Origin: Desertivirga brevis
Lineage (GTDB): Bacteria > Bacteroidota > Bacteroidia > Sphingobacteriales > Sphingobacteriaceae
DNA: 64,000 nt
NCBI RefSeq assembly: GCF_017355835.1
Contig: NZ_JAFEWF010000013.1
Coordinates: 62,001-126,000 of the forward strand
Reading direction: 5' to 3'
The notes beneath the pieces are model-generated. The model had not been told where the DNA came from. It saw nothing but the letters and a program-made list of their open reading frames with translations, and did no database searches. Numbering within the stretch: the first letter of the stretch is position 1; each line of letters starts with the position of its first letter. Positions 17,046-26,677 of the stretch are shown in pieces. The position numbers were made by a program, and so were the translations under genes.

Positions 17046-18446
17046 TTATAACTCCTCCATCTGATGCTGACCGGGTATGATGACATGATTGAAGCCTACA
17101 TCTTCCAACCTTCTCTTAAACAGCTTTTGGACGTCATACTCTCCATGTACAAGAAACAGCTTCTTAACTAGTTTAGGATCCTGGCAGGAAAGAAACTTCA
17201 ATAGGTCTTCATAATCGCCGTGAGCACTCATTGACTTAATTACCTGCACCTCAGCTCGAACATCATACTCCTCTCCAAAGATCCTTACCACTTTCGCTCC
17301 ATTGGTTAAGCGGCCTCCAAGAGATGTCGGTTCGGCATAGCCCACTATCAGTATGGTATTTTTCTCATTACCTATACTATTTTTAATATGATGTCTTATT
17401 CTTCCTGCCTCTGCCATTCCTGAAGACGATATGATTACGCAAGGACGTGGATCTGTATTTAGTGCTATAGATTCCTGGACTGTCTCTATAAACTTCAATC
17501 CTTTGAAATGAAATATATCGTCGTCGGTCTTCATAACCTGCTGTACATTACGGTTGTATTCTTCGGGATGTTCCTTAAGAACCTCTGTCGCCTTTTTAGA
17601 TAAGGGGCTATCCACATAAAAAGGGATGTCAGGCAACTGCCCCTTCAATTCAAGAGCATTTAGGGCATAAAGCAACTCCTGAGTTCGTCCAACGCTAAAG
17701 GCTGGAATAATCACTTTTCCTCCCTTCACGACACAAGTCTGATGAATGATTTCCTTGAGTTGCCCTTCAATTGGTTCCAGGTCTTTATGTAAAGAATCGC
17801 CATAAGTGGATTCGATTAAGATGTAATCTGCCTGTGGGAATGTTGAAGGACTCCGAAGCAGCATATCTCCATATCTACCTACATCTCCGCTAAAGGTCAA
17901 TTGGTTGAACTTTCCATCCTCTAGTATTGTAAGATGAACCGCTGCACTTCCGATTATATGCCCGGTGTCAGTGAGCCTTAACGTTACTCTTGGATCTATT
18001 TCAAAATCCTCATTATACTCAACGATTTTAAAAAGACTTAAGGCTTTAGTTACATCCTCATCAGTATACATGGGCTGTATGGGCTCCAATCCTTTCTTCA
18101 ATCGGAGGGAATTCTCATATTCGGTATCCTGAACCTGAATATTTGCTGAGTCTGAAAGAAGGATCTTAGCCAGATCCATAGTTGGAGCTGTAGAATAAAT
18201 AGTACCATTAAAGCCTTCTGCAACCATTTTAGGGATCAACCCACAATGGTCTATGTGGGCATGAGATAGGATAAGGCAATCTATAGAATCAGGGCGAAAG
18301 CCGAAGTGATCATTTAGTCCATCAGTTTCCTCTCCTAATCCCTGGAACATCCCGCAATCAAGCAGTATTTGAAAGCCGCTGTCAAGTTTTATTAAGTGTT
18401 TGCTGCCTGTTACATTACGTGCAGCTCCGTGAAACGTAATTCTCAT
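17046..18446 (-). CDS. MBL-fold beta-CASP RNA/DNA metallo-hydrolase
   Basis: 466 residues from the ATG at 18446; a longer TTG-initiated version would add nine residues but the conserved MRITFHGAARNVTGSKH begins here. The metallo-beta-lactamase part has SHAHIDHCG (HxHxDH) and DTGHIIGSAAV, and the beta-CASP part has SSGMAEAGRIRHH and VHGEYDVQKLFKRRL. These are typical of YsiP/CPSF73-like exonucleases or RNA-processing enzymes. The two catalytic zinc sites appear intact. It is divergent from the BlaI-type regulator gene and shares its upstream region, so it may also respond to that repressor. The RNA substrate is unknown. Confidence 0.87.
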   Translation of the reverse strand: MRITFHGAARNVTGSKHLIKLDSGFQILLDCGMFQGLGEETDGLNDHFGFRPDSIDCLILSHAHIDHCGLIPKMVAEGFNGTIYSTAPTMDLAKILLSDSANIQVQDTEYENSLRLKKGLEPIQPMYTDEDVTKALSLFKIVEYNEDFEIDPRVTLRLTDTGHIIGSAAVHLTILEDGKFNQLTFSGDVGRYGDMLLRSPSTFPQADYILIESTYGDSLHKDLEPIEGQLKEIIHQTCVVKGGKVIIPAFSVGRTQELLYALNALELKGQLPDIPFYVDSPLSKKATEVLKEHPEEYNRNVQQVMKTDDDIFHFKGLKFIETVQESIALNTDPRPCVIISSSGMAEAGRIRHHIKNSIGNEKNTILIVGYAEPTSLGGRLTNGAKVVRIFGEEYDVRAEVQVIKSMSAHGDYEDLLKFLSCQDPKLVKKLFLVHGEYDVQKLFKRRLEDVGFNHVIIPGQHQMEEL

Positions 18447-18503
18447 TCTTTCCAATTTGGATTTAAACAACAAAGTAGTGGAGAAAGAGATTTATTATAA
18501 AAT

Positions 18504-18542
18504 AACTAAAACATTAGTTCTATAACTAAGTTCTTAGTTATA
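18504..18542. promoter_or_regulatory. Two tandem BlaI-type operator dyads
   Basis: Two copies of AACTAA-N4-TTAGTT occur at 18504-18519 and 18524-18539, 20 bases centre to centre (about two helical turns). The second is extended to a perfect 10-base-arm palindrome from 18521 to 18542. They lie directly upstream of the blaI-like gene and abut a near -7 box TATACTTG (18541-18548), so repressor binding would block transcription. Such dyads are expected for a dimeric BlaI/MecI repressor controlling its own operon and perhaps the divergent metallo-hydrolase. Confidence 0.8.
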
Positions 18543-18565
18543 TACTTGGTATAGCAATTAGATAC

Positions 18566-18937
18566 ATGGAAATTAAAGAGTTAACAAAGGCGGAAGAGCA
18601 GGTAATGCAAGTACTATGGGAATTGGAAAAAGCATTCGTTAAAGAAATTATCGACCAGCTGCCTGATCCCAAACCTGCTTACAACACAATTTCAACGATT
18701 ATAAGAATTCTTGAAACAAAAGGATTTGTAGATCACGAAGCATTTGGTAAAAGCCATCGATACTTCCCCTTAATCGGAAGAGAAGAATACAAGAGTTACG
18801 CTACCGAAAAATTGTTGAGTTCCTACTTCGGTAACTCTGTCGAAAACATGTTCTCCTTCTTCGTTAAGAAAGAGAAAATAGACCTCAAAGAGGCAGATGA
18901 AATAATCAAACTAATCGATAAACTCAAAAATAAATAG
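18566..18937 (+). CDS. BlaI/MecI/CopY family transcriptional repressor
   Basis: 123-residue winged-helix repressor. Residues 5-75 form the DNA-binding domain (LTKAEEQVMQVLWELEKAFV, PAYNTISTIIRILETKGFV), and the helical C-terminus (about 80-123) serves dimerisation. In the family, a partner M56 membrane peptidase triggers cleavage or release of the repressor. The M56 gene starts two bases after the stop, so the pair is an operon. Two tandem dyads at 18504-18542 are its likely binding sites. No beta-lactamase gene is adjacent, so the signal is probably not an antibiotic. Confidence 0.93.
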   Translation: MEIKELTKAEEQVMQVLWELEKAFVKEIIDQLPDPKPAYNTISTIIRILETKGFVDHEAFGKSHRYFPLIGREEYKSYATEKLLSSYFGNSVENMFSFFVKKEKIDLKEADEIIKLIDKLKNK

Positions 18938-18939
18938 TT

Positions 18940-20496
18940 ATGACTTTCCTAAATTTCCTTATCCAGGTAAATATCTACCTGACGCTGTTTTATCTGTTTT
19001 ATGCAGTATTCCTAAAGAACGAAACATTCTTCAATGCTAACAGATTATACTTGATCTTAACCACACTACTTTCGGTGGCAATACCTACGTTAAAGCTTCC
19101 CTGGATCCTAAGGCTGCTGGAGACTGAGAAGGTTGAGGAGGTGACTCAAATTGTGATGTTATCCGCGGCACCTATTATCCTTAGGCCTGACTCTGCCGAA
19201 TACAACCTTGGTTTTAGAGATTACATCATGATCATTTATTTTGCTGGTGTAATTGGCCTTACAATTCGATTTTTGATCCGTTTAATCGCCCTTTTTGTAA
19301 TTACGCCTAAGGCAGGCAGTGCTTACTCCTTTTTCCATATAATAATAGTTTCTGATGAACTGGAAGGCAAGGACGCCATAATCGAGCACGAAAAAGTTCA
19401 TCGCAGGCAGCTGCATTCTGCAGATGTCTTACTCTTTGAGCTAATGATAGTCTTCAATTGGTTGAACCCAGTTGTATATGCTTATAAAAAAGCTATAAAG
19501 TCTATCCATGAATTTATTGCTGATGAGATCTCCACACGAAATACTAATAAGGCTGACTACGCCCTGCTTTTGTTGGGAAGGGCTGTCGATGTGCCATCAA
19601 GACATCTGACTAATAATTTTTTCAATGATTCACTTTTAAAACGCAGGATAATAATGTTAAACAAAACCAAATCAAGAAAAGCAGCTATATTGAAATATGG
19701 CCTTTCAGCACCTTTATTTGCATTAATGTTGATCTTTTCCTCAGCAGTAATAGAGTCTGACGCTAAGGACGTAGGAACGATTGGAGCAATTAAACAACAG
19801 AAATTAACTACACTTGAAGTTCCTGCTCCGGAGGAATCGTCCAGAACAACAAATTCTACTATATCAACTGAAAGAAGACGACGGCTAACTGAAAACCAGA
19901 AACAAGATTTAGCTTCACAAGTCGCAAGAACTTCCTTAGCAATTATTCAAGCAGTTGCGGACAGTTCCATCTACGAGGTCGGTAATGTTGAAATACAGCC
20001 TCAATTCCCTGGTGGAATGCAAGCCTTCTACACGTTTGTAGGTAAAAACTTCACGTACCCAAAAGAAGCTCGCGAAAAAGGGGTTAAAGGCAGAATTATA
20101 ATAAATTTTGTGGTAGAGCCTGACGGCCGTTTAACTAGCTTCAAAACGGTTCGGGATTTAAATTACGGAACAGGAGATGAGGCGATCAGAGTTCTTAAAA
20201 CAAGTCCAAAATGGGAACCGGCCTTTCAAAATGGTAAACCTGTACGAGTTATGTATACGATTCCAATTATACTTAATATTGAACCTGATTCTAATAAAGA
20301 ACTACGAATAAAGGGACCGGAACTTGACCATGCGTATATCCTTTTAGATGGCAAAAATATTACAGTAGCAGAATTTAGAAAAATTGACCCTCAGAATATA
20401 GAATCAATCAAGGTAATTAAAGATGATAAAGAAAAATTTAAAGAATATGGAGCGCCTGAAGATGCGACCGGAGTAATTATTATAAAACTTAAATAA
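18940..20496 (+). CDS. M56 family (BlaR1-like) membrane peptidase with TonB C-terminal and plug-like domains
   Basis: 518 residues. Transmembrane segments are seen at about 4-25, 33-53, 93-120 and 257-272. The cytoplasmic zinc site is HEKVH (150-154) with HEFIADE (190-196) supplying the third ligand. The penicillin-sensor domain of BlaR1 is absent. Instead the periplasmic part has a TonB C-terminal domain (about 353-450, PQFPGGMQAFYTFVGKN, GRIIINFVVEPDGRL) and a final segment (about 465-518, LLDGKNITVAEF through GVIIIKLK) that resembles the plug motif of SusC proteins such as the one at 35932-39255. It probably senses an envelope signal and relays it to the BlaI-like repressor encoded just upstream. 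The signal is unknown. Confidence 0.9.
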   Translation: MTFLNFLIQVNIYLTLFYLFYAVFLKNETFFNANRLYLILTTLLSVAIPTLKLPWILRLLETEKVEEVTQIVMLSAAPIILRPDSAEYNLGFRDYIMIIYFAGVIGLTIRFLIRLIALFVITPKAGSAYSFFHIIIVSDELEGKDAIIEHEKVHRRQLHSADVLLFELMIVFNWLNPVVYAYKKAIKSIHEFIADEISTRNTNKADYALLLLGRAVDVPSRHLTNNFFNDSLLKRRIIMLNKTKSRKAAILKYGLSAPLFALMLIFSSAVIESDAKDVGTIGAIKQQKLTTLEVPAPEESSRTTNSTISTERRRRLTENQKQDLASQVARTSLAIIQAVADSSIYEVGNVEIQPQFPGGMQAFYTFVGKNFTYPKEAREKGVKGRIIINFVVEPDGRLTSFKTVRDLNYGTGDEAIRVLKTSPKWEPAFQNGKPVRVMYTIPIILNIEPDSNKELRIKGPELDHAYILLDGKNITVAEFRKIDPQNIESIKVIKDDKEKFKEYGAPEDATGVIIIKLK

Positions 20497-20516
20497 ATCT
20501 AAACCCTATAAAACAC

Positions 20517-20555
20517 AAGAGCCCGGAAACATTGCTGTTTTCGGGCTCTTTTTTT
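20517..20555 (+). terminator. Terminator downstream of blaI-M56 operon
   Basis: Stem AAGAGCCCG (20517-20525) / CGGGCTCTT (20542-20550), extended by GAAAC and GTTTT, followed by a T-run. It lies between convergent operons; the minus side has no good T-run. Confidence 0.9.
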
Positions 20556-20578
20556 CCTCCTTGCCTCGTAATGCAAAG

Positions 20579-21349
20579 CTAATCAATTTCTTCCTCTTTA
20601 AAAAACTTAGCGTTGAAATAATCACGACGCATTCTGTTGATATTTGTAAGAGAGATTTCTTTTGGACATTCAATTTCGCAGGCACCTGTATTGGTACAGC
20701 TTCCAAAGCCTTCTGCATCCATTTGAGCAACCATTGCCTGTACACGGCGGTAGCGCTCAGGCTGGCCTTGTGGTAATAAAGCTAACTGAGAAATTTTTGC
20801 TGACACGAACAAGGAAGCTGAAGCATTTTTACAAGCAGCTACACAAGCACCACACTGGATACAGGTTGCAGAGTTGAACGCCTCATCAGCAATAGTTTTA
20901 GGAATCGGAATTTCGTTAGCATCCGGAATACCACCAGTGTTAACTGATACGTATCCTCCTGCCTGCTGAATTCTGTCAAAGGCTGAACGATCTACAGCTA
21001 AGTCCTTGATTACAGGGAAGGCAGTTGCTCTCCATGGCTCGATTGTAATAGTCTCACCATCTTTAAAGCTACGCATGTGTAATTGACAAGTTGTAATTGC
21101 TCTTTTCGGGCCATGTGGTCTTCCGTTTATGTACAATGAACACATACCGCAAATACCTTCACGGCAATCGTGATCAAAGTGAATAGGATCCTCGCCTTTC
21201 TTTGTCAATCCCTCGTTCACTACATCCAGCATCTCCAGGAAAGACATGTCCTGTGATATATTATCAGCTTTGTAAGTAACAAATCCTCCCTTGTCGTTGG
21301 CATTCTTTTGTCTCCACACTTTAAGGGTTAAATTCATGTTTCCGCTCAT
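20579..21349 (-). CDS. sdhB: Succinate dehydrogenase/fumarate reductase iron-sulfur subunit
   Basis: 256 residues from ATG at 21349 ([14 protein letters not shown]); a TTG eight codons upstream is less likely. The subunit carries electrons from the flavoprotein to the membrane quinone site. The [2Fe-2S] cysteines lie in [18 protein letters not shown] plus a Cys in AITTCQ, and the [4Fe-4S] and [3Fe-4S] ligands in [15 protein letters not shown] and [15 protein letters not shown]. It is the last gene of the sdhCAB operon, 69 bases after sdhA. As in other Bacteroidota, it could work as succinate:quinone reductase or fumarate reductase. Confidence 0.96.
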   Translation of the reverse strand: MSGNMNLTLKVWRQKNANDKGGFVTYKADNISQDMSFLEMLDVVNEGLTKKGEDPIHFDHDCREGICGMCSLYINGRPHGPKRAITTCQLHMRSFKDGETITIEPWRATAFPVIKDLAVDRSAFDRIQQAGGYVSVNTGGIPDANEIPIPKTIADEAFNSATCIQCGACVAACKNASASLFVSAKISQLALLPQGQPERYRRVQAMVAQMDAEGFGSCTNTGACEIECPKEISLTNINRMRRDYFNAKFFKEEEID

Positions 21350-21370
21350 CTTATTTTGAGTTTGGAAGTC

Positions 21371-21418
21371 CAAGGCTCAAGGTATCAAAATCAACCTCAA
21401 GCCTCAGGCCTCAGTCTT
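21371..21418. repeat. Imperfect hairpin in the sdhA-sdhB spacer
   Basis: AAGGCTCAAGG and CCTCAAGCCT are roughly complementary across an AT-rich loop, followed by GCCTCA repeats. It may tune sdhB expression relative to sdhA. Function is not shown. Confidence 0.3.
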
Positions 21419-23353
21419 TTACTTATAACTACGTTGTGTTAATTTTACGTTCTCGTACACTAATGGTTCTTTGTGAAGTTCCTGAGGTACATTATCCCCC
21501 TTGTATTCCCAAGCAGCAACGTACGCGAATTCATCGTCATTACGCTTTGCTTCACCTTCTTCAGTCTGACTTTCTTCACGGAAGTGACCTCCGCAAGATT
21601 CAGCACGGTTTAACGCATCCCGAACCATTAATTCGCCAAGTTCAATGAAGTCAATCACGCGATGTGCTTTCTCCAACGACATATTGAACTCTTCATTCAC
21701 TCCAAGAACTTTTGCATTTTTCCAGAAATCAGCTTTTAACTCCTGAATCAATCCAATCGCTTTAGTTAAGCCAGCTTCATTACGTGCCATTCCGCAGTAC
21801 TCCCACATAATGTTTCCAAGCTCGCGGTGATACTCATCCACGGTTTTAGTTCCATTAAGAGAAAGGAGTCTCTTGATCGTATCTTCTACACCCTTTTTAG
21901 CCTCAGCGAAAGCAGGATGCTTGTCGTCTACAGGTTTTGGACCAATAGTAGCAAGATAATCTCCTAAAGTGTACGGGATTACAAAGTAACCATCAGCTAA
22001 ACCCTGCATCAATGCAGAAGCCCCTAAACGGTTAGCTCCGTGGTCAGAGAAATTACACTCTCCTAAAGCATATAATCCAGGTACTGTAGTTTGCAAGTTA
22101 TAATCTACCCAAAGTCCACCCATTGTGTAGTGAACTGCAGGATATATACGCATTGGCATCTCATACGGATTCTCGTCAGTGATCTGATAGTACATATCGA
22201 ACAAGTTCCCGTACTTTGCTTCTACTGCCGCCTTGCCTAAACGTTTGATCGAATCAGCAAAGTCCAAGTATACTGCTTTACCAGAAGAACCAACGCCCCG
22301 ACCATCATCAAATGCCTCTTTTGCATTACGGGAAGCTACGTCACGTGGTACCAGGTTACCGAAAGAAGGATATTTACGTTCTAAGAAGTAATCTCTGTCT
22401 TCTTCTTTAATATCGGCAGCTTTCAATTGTCCGTTACGAACTTTTTCAGCCATTTCACGAGTCTTTGGAACCCATACCCGACCGTCGTTACGTAAAGACT
22501 CAGACATCAATGTCAGCTTAGATTGATGGTCACCACTAACAGGGATACAAGTAGGGTGGATCTGAGTATAGCATGGATTGCCGAAGAAAGCTCCTTTTTT
22601 ATGTGCACGCCAAATAGCTGTTGTATTGCTACCCATTGCATTTGTTGACAAGTAAAATACGTTTCCATATCCACCAGTACAAAGCAATACTGCGTGACCA
22701 GCATGAGATTCTATCTCTCCGGTGATCAGGTTACGTGTAATTACACCTTGTGCTTTTCCGTCAACTTTAACTATGTCCAACATTTCGTGACGATTATACA
22801 TCTTCACTTTACCTTCATTGATCTGACGGTTTAAAGCTGAATAGGCGCCCAAAAGCAATTGTTGTCCGGTTTGGCCTCTGGCGTAGAAAGTACGGGATAC
22901 CTGAGCACCACCGAATGACCGGTTGTCTAGCAAACCTCCGTATTCACGAGCAAAAGGAACACCTTGAGCCACACACTGGTCGATGATATCTACAGACACT
23001 TCAGCTAAACGATAAACGTTCGCCTCACGAGCACGATAATCGCCCCCTTTAATGGTATCGTAGAATAAACGATAAACTGAGTCACCATCATTACGATAGT
23101 TCTTGGCAGCATTCACACCTCCCTGAGCAGCGATAGAGTGAGCGCGACGAGGGCTATCTTGAAAACAAAAAGCTTTAACGTTATAACCAAGCTCGGCCAA
23201 TGATGCTGCAGCTGATGCTCCAGCTAAACCCGTTCCAATTACGATTACAGTGTACTTACGCTTGTTAGCAGGGTTAACAAGCTTTAAGTTGAATTTATGT
23301 TTAGACCATTTTTCGGCCAACGGCCCTTCTGGTATTTTCGAATCTAAAATCAT
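21419..23353 (-). CDS. sdhA: Succinate dehydrogenase/fumarate reductase flavoprotein subunit
   Basis: 644-residue flavoprotein that oxidises succinate (or reduces fumarate) and passes electrons to SdhB. The FAD dinucleotide-binding motif is [21 protein letters not shown] (35-55). [13 protein letters not shown] contains the His that links FAD covalently. Substrate-site segments [14 protein letters not shown] and [11 protein letters not shown] are intact, and [21 protein letters not shown] follows. Length and sequence match the Bacteroidota/epsilon-type B-class enzymes. It lies 36 bases downstream of sdhC. Confidence 0.97.
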   Translation of the reverse strand: MILDSKIPEGPLAEKWSKHKFNLKLVNPANKRKYTVIVIGTGLAGASAAASLAELGYNVKAFCFQDSPRRAHSIAAQGGVNAAKNYRNDGDSVYRLFYDTIKGGDYRAREANVYRLAEVSVDIIDQCVAQGVPFAREYGGLLDNRSFGGAQVSRTFYARGQTGQQLLLGAYSALNRQINEGKVKMYNRHEMLDIVKVDGKAQGVITRNLITGEIESHAGHAVLLCTGGYGNVFYLSTNAMGSNTTAIWRAHKKGAFFGNPCYTQIHPTCIPVSGDHQSKLTLMSESLRNDGRVWVPKTREMAEKVRNGQLKAADIKEEDRDYFLERKYPSFGNLVPRDVASRNAKEAFDDGRGVGSSGKAVYLDFADSIKRLGKAAVEAKYGNLFDMYYQITDENPYEMPMRIYPAVHYTMGGLWVDYNLQTTVPGLYALGECNFSDHGANRLGASALMQGLADGYFVIPYTLGDYLATIGPKPVDDKHPAFAEAKKGVEDTIKRLLSLNGTKTVDEYHRELGNIMWEYCGMARNEAGLTKAIGLIQELKADFWKNAKVLGVNEEFNMSLEKAHRVIDFIELGELMVRDALNRAESCGGHFREESQTEEGEAKRNDDEFAYVAAWEYKGDNVPQELHKEPLVYENVKLTQRSYK

Positions 23354-23389
23354 TTGAATTTTTTTTACTCCTCTTAATTTACCAATGAA

Positions 23390-24175
23390 TTATTTAAAGA
23401 AGAAAAAGTATAAAGGCATTGCTGCAAAAATAGCAGGGATAATAATGCTAAACGCCCATAAGCCCAGGAAGTCAATTAAAGGCTTGTACTTGCTATGATC
23501 AAACCCAAGTGTCTGAAAGCCGCTCTGGAATCCATGATATAAGTGAAAGCCCATTGCAATCATAGAAATTACATAAAGAACAACATACCACCATTGCTTA
23601 AATGATTCACTTACAATCTTGTACAGATCTTTGGCAACTACAACTTCTGTCCCTTTCTGGGTATCAACATACTCAGAATGAACTAAGTGCTTTCCGTCGA
23701 AGGGCAGCTCTGTAACCTTTACGTCTGTAGCATCACTTAAGTTCATCTCGTATCTGGCATAAGGTAATTTACCCCAATGATACTGCGCCCAGAAGTTACT
23801 CATATGTACAACGATGAAGATTAAAAGAATAGTACCAAGTATACCCATGTTTCTTGAGCTCCAAGTACTATTGGCTTCACCTTTCGTTACTGCATACTCT
23901 ATCGGCCGGGCCTTTTTGTTCGCAGTAGTTAAAATTAAAGCGTACACAGCATGTAAAATGATTGACGCGTACAGCAAATAGGAAACGATTTTAATAGGCG
24001 CGAAGTGAGTCATGAAGAATGAATACTCATTGAACGCTTTTCCACCATCATCTTTAAATAATTGAAGGTTACCTATGAGATGGACTACTAAGAACAGAGA
24101 CAAAAACAGCCCTGTTAAGCCCATGATCAATTTCTTCCCCAACGTAGACGAGAAAGCTTTACTGAAATTGCTCAT
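23390..24175 (-). CDS. sdhC: Succinate dehydrogenase cytochrome b subunit (single-polypeptide anchor)
   Basis: 261 residues with five hydrophobic helices, the B-type anchor in which one subunit replaces SdhC plus SdhD. It binds two b haems and quinone in the inner membrane; conserved His residues are visible in LFLVVHLIGN, SIILHAVYALI, FIVVHMSNFW and GFHLYHGFQ. It is the first gene of the operon; a TACTTTTG -7 box lies at 24213-24220 on the same strand. A loop of about 40 residues between helices 3 and 4 is longer than in Wolinella, as common in Bacteroidota. Confidence 0.95.
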   Translation of the reverse strand: MSNFSKAFSSTLGKKLIMGLTGLFLSLFLVVHLIGNLQLFKDDGGKAFNEYSFFMTHFAPIKIVSYLLYASIILHAVYALILTTANKKARPIEYAVTKGEANSTWSSRNMGILGTILLIFIVVHMSNFWAQYHWGKLPYARYEMNLSDATDVKVTELPFDGKHLVHSEYVDTQKGTEVVVAKDLYKIVSESFKQWWYVVLYVISMIAMGFHLYHGFQSGFQTLGFDHSKYKPLIDFLGLWAFSIIIPAIFAAMPLYFFFFK

Positions 24176-24212
24176 TACTTTTCTTGATTGATTTAATTAA
24201 TTTTTCGGGATA

Positions 24213-24220
24213 CAAAAGTA
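24213..24220 (-). promoter_or_regulatory. Bacteroidota -7 box for sdhCAB
   Basis: Reads TACTTTTG on the minus strand, 37 bases upstream of the sdhC ATG, matching TAnnTTTG. A -33 TTTG is not evident. Confidence 0.6.
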
Positions 24221-24379
24221 TTTAATTAGGTCGAATATATACACTATGTAACAGGACTGTCAAAAGAATTACTTTATTTAGAAACGTTCTAAAATAAAAA
24301 GAACACCTGATCTAGATCATAATATTTTTGGTATTCTAATTTACTTTGAGAGTCTTTTTGAAAAAAAGAGTGTAATATT

Positions 24380-25042
24380 TTAGATTTTTACCACCTTTTT
24401 ATCAACAATCCCAAATACTGCAGAAGAATCTCCTACTTCAACACAGAAATTACCAGTAAAACGACCAAAGGCAGGCAAAATAGCTTGTCGGAGTCCAAAA
24501 TAGAAACAAGAAATCGTTAAACTTTGCCTTCCTCCACCCCTCAACTTTACTCCTGGGTGGATATGACCTGAAAAAACGTACTTATTTTCGATTTGTAACT
24601 GTCCTGCACCTAAGGGTTCATGAACAAAAGCAAACGTTGGAGTCTCGAACCGCTCAGTAATTTTAAATCCGGCCTCTTCATAATGTTGTTGAGGGAGAAT
24701 ATCATGATTGCCCTTTACCAAGATCATGTAAACTTCAGGGAACAGCCCACGCCAAAGTTGCAGCCAATTCCAGTCACTATTTATTTCACTATGAAAGAGA
24801 TCTCCCAGGAAAATAACTTTCGAAGGTCTCCATTCATGTATCAAGTCAGATAGAGTACTTAGGTCTTCCTGCTCAAGAGTACGGGGAATAGCAATACCTG
24901 CCTTTCTAAAGTGGCCAACTTTTCCAATATGAAGGTCCGAAACAATTAAAGTTTTTTCTTCCTGCCAAAAAATAGCTTTTTGAGGAAGAAGGCAGAAGGT
25001 TTGTTCAAGAAATTTCCACTCCAGGCAATGCGCACTCATCAT
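24380..25042 (-). CDS. pdeM: Metallophosphoesterase, PdeM-like
   Basis: 220-residue calcineurin-like phosphoesterase. Metal-binding motifs run in order: SDLHIGK (DxH), FLGDLFHSE (GDxxH), KGNHD (GNHD) and FSGHIHPG (GHxH). The N-terminal FLEQTFCLLPQKAIFWQEEKTL and the conserved KAGIAIPR after the first motif are characteristic of PdeM, the nuclease associated with a DNA ligase, exonuclease and helicase in damage-response clusters. Those partners are not in this window, so the gene is an orphan here. It lies downstream of degP but the degP terminator separates them. A role in DNA repair is inferred from family only. Confidence 0.8.
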   Translation of the reverse strand: MMSAHCLEWKFLEQTFCLLPQKAIFWQEEKTLIVSDLHIGKVGHFRKAGIAIPRTLEQEDLSTLSDLIHEWRPSKVIFLGDLFHSEINSDWNWLQLWRGLFPEVYMILVKGNHDILPQQHYEEAGFKITERFETPTFAFVHEPLGAGQLQIENKYVFSGHIHPGVKLRGGGRQSLTISCFYFGLRQAILPAFGRFTGNFCVEVGDSSAVFGIVDKKVVKI

Positions 25043-25049
25043 ACAATTA

Positions 25050-25090
25050 CAAAAATAAAAAAAGCCTTCTGCTTTAAACAGAAGGCTTTT
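25050..25090 (-). terminator. Terminator downstream of degP
   Basis: Stem AAAAGCCTTCTG (25060-25071) / CAGAAGGCTTTT (25079-25090); on the minus strand it continues into TTTTATTTTT. It falls between degP and pdeM. Confidence 0.88.
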
Positions 25091-25106
25091 CTAACTATGT
25101 TTTTTA

Positions 25107-26645
25107 TTAATTCGACAAAGGTACAGTTAACATGATCTTTCCACCTTCCGGTGTAATACCATCCAGTCTCAACATGTTATTTTTAGAAGCACCTAGTGCT
25201 GCATTAATATCATCAACCTTATTAACTGGTTTGCCATTCATGCTTGTGATTATAGTACCGGCAGGAATTTCGTAATCCGAAAGTAACCCTCCAGGTTTAA
25301 TATTTGATGCAACAAGTCCTGAATTAATTCCAAAACGCTGTTTTTGTGCACCAGTTACCGGAGTGAAGCTAGCGCCCAACTTATCAACTACAGCTTTAGA
25401 GGATAGGTTATTCGCCGTTTTTACAGTTTCCTCCCCTTTAAGCGTAACATTCACAGTTTTATCGTCACCACCGCGCTCATAGGTAAGCTGAACTTTGTCT
25501 CCGGGACGAAGTCTTCCAACCCTTTCCTGCAGGTCAGCAGAAGACATGATATTAGCTCCCTCAACTTTAGTAATAATATCACCTTCCTTAATTCCTGCAG
25601 CCGCCGCTCCTCCATTTGGCACCACGCTGTTAACATATAAACCATTTATACGTTTTACGCCGAGTTCTTTTGCTACACTTGCATTCAGCTCCCGGAAGGT
25701 AACTCCTACAAATCCACGCTTAACGCTACCGAACTTAATAAAGTCATCCATAATCTTTTTAGCAAGATTGATCGGAATAGCGAAGCCGTACCCTTCGTAC
25801 GTTCCAGACTTTGATGCAATAGCCGAGTTAATGCCAATAAGCTCACCCTGAGCATTTACTAATGCGCCACCGCTATTTCCAGGGTTAATAGCTGCGTCAG
25901 TTTGGATAAAAGCCTCAATTGCAGAATTCACTCTTTGTTGCGGCTCCTCACCTTGTCTTGACCAGTTGTCAGGGTTATTTTGCTCACCAAGAATACCTAT
26001 ACTCCTTCCTTTCGCACTAACTATACCCGCAGTTACCGTTGAATTCAATGTCAGAGGATAACCTACTGCTAACACCCATTCGCCAATTTGTACATTATCA
26101 GAGTTACCGATTTTAACAACAGGCAGGTTAGAGCCAGTTACTTTCACTAATGCAAGGTCAGTATTGGGATCTCGTCCAATAACCTTTCCTTCAAAGGAGC
26201 GATTATCTGGAAGGATAACTTCAATTTTGCTCGCATTCTCTACTACGTGATTGTTTGTGACGATGTACCCATCATCACTTACAATAACCCCTGAGCCAGA
26301 AGCTACCTGAGGCATGCGCTGCATATTACGGGGTGACCCAAAAAAATCTCTGAACATATCGTCAAATGGATCCCCACTGCCACCGTTTCGTCCCCTGTTG
26401 GAAGCATTTGTGTTTCCATAAGTAGTTTGTATGTGAACTACTGCCGGAGTTACCGCTGCTGCAGCCTGAACAAAATCTACTTGTCCAGCGGATGAAACAT
26501 TTAAAGGATTATTTGTAAAATATACTTTCTGTTTCTCGTCGATACTCATTTTTTCGGCGTACTTGGTTTCAACAAGCTTGTATCCGCCTATCGCCACTGC
26601 ACCTCCAATAAATGCAGTTAAAAGTGTTACTCCTATTTTTTTCAT
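25107..26645 (-). CDS. degP: Do/DegP family periplasmic serine endopeptidase
   Basis: 512-residue HtrA-type protease-chaperone for misfolded envelope proteins. Residues 1-22 form a signal anchor or signal peptide (MKKIGVTLLTAFIGGAVAIGG). The chymotrypsin-like domain has the catalytic triad His133 (TNNHVV), Asp163 (NTDLALVKV) and Ser258 (NPGNSGGAL). Two PDZ domains follow, about 305-405 and 420-510. A Gly/Asn-rich linker with FDDMFRDFFG near 92-104 is the LA-loop that is typical of the family. A TAAATTTG -7 box is seen upstream at 26678-26685. Confidence 0.95.
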   Translation of the reverse strand: MKKIGVTLLTAFIGGAVAIGGYKLVETKYAEKMSIDEKQKVYFTNNPLNVSSAGQVDFVQAAAAVTPAVVHIQTTYGNTNASNRGRNGGSGDPFDDMFRDFFGSPRNMQRMPQVASGSGVIVSDDGYIVTNNHVVENASKIEVILPDNRSFEGKVIGRDPNTDLALVKVTGSNLPVVKIGNSDNVQIGEWVLAVGYPLTLNSTVTAGIVSAKGRSIGILGEQNNPDNWSRQGEEPQQRVNSAIEAFIQTDAAINPGNSGGALVNAQGELIGINSAIASKSGTYEGYGFAIPINLAKKIMDDFIKFGSVKRGFVGVTFRELNASVAKELGVKRINGLYVNSVVPNGGAAAAGIKEGDIITKVEGANIMSSADLQERVGRLRPGDKVQLTYERGGDDKTVNVTLKGEETVKTANNLSSKAVVDKLGASFTPVTGAQKQRFGINSGLVASNIKPGGLLSDYEIPAGTIITSMNGKPVNKVDDINAALGASKNNMLRLDGITPEGGKIMLTVPLSN

Positions 26646-26677
26646 ACCTTATTTTTCCTCGTGTAAGTTTCTGTTTT

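Noticed and set aside
18566..20496. Beta-lactam resistance operon
   Set aside because: The BlaI/M56 pair lacks a beta-lactamase gene and the penicillin-sensor domain.
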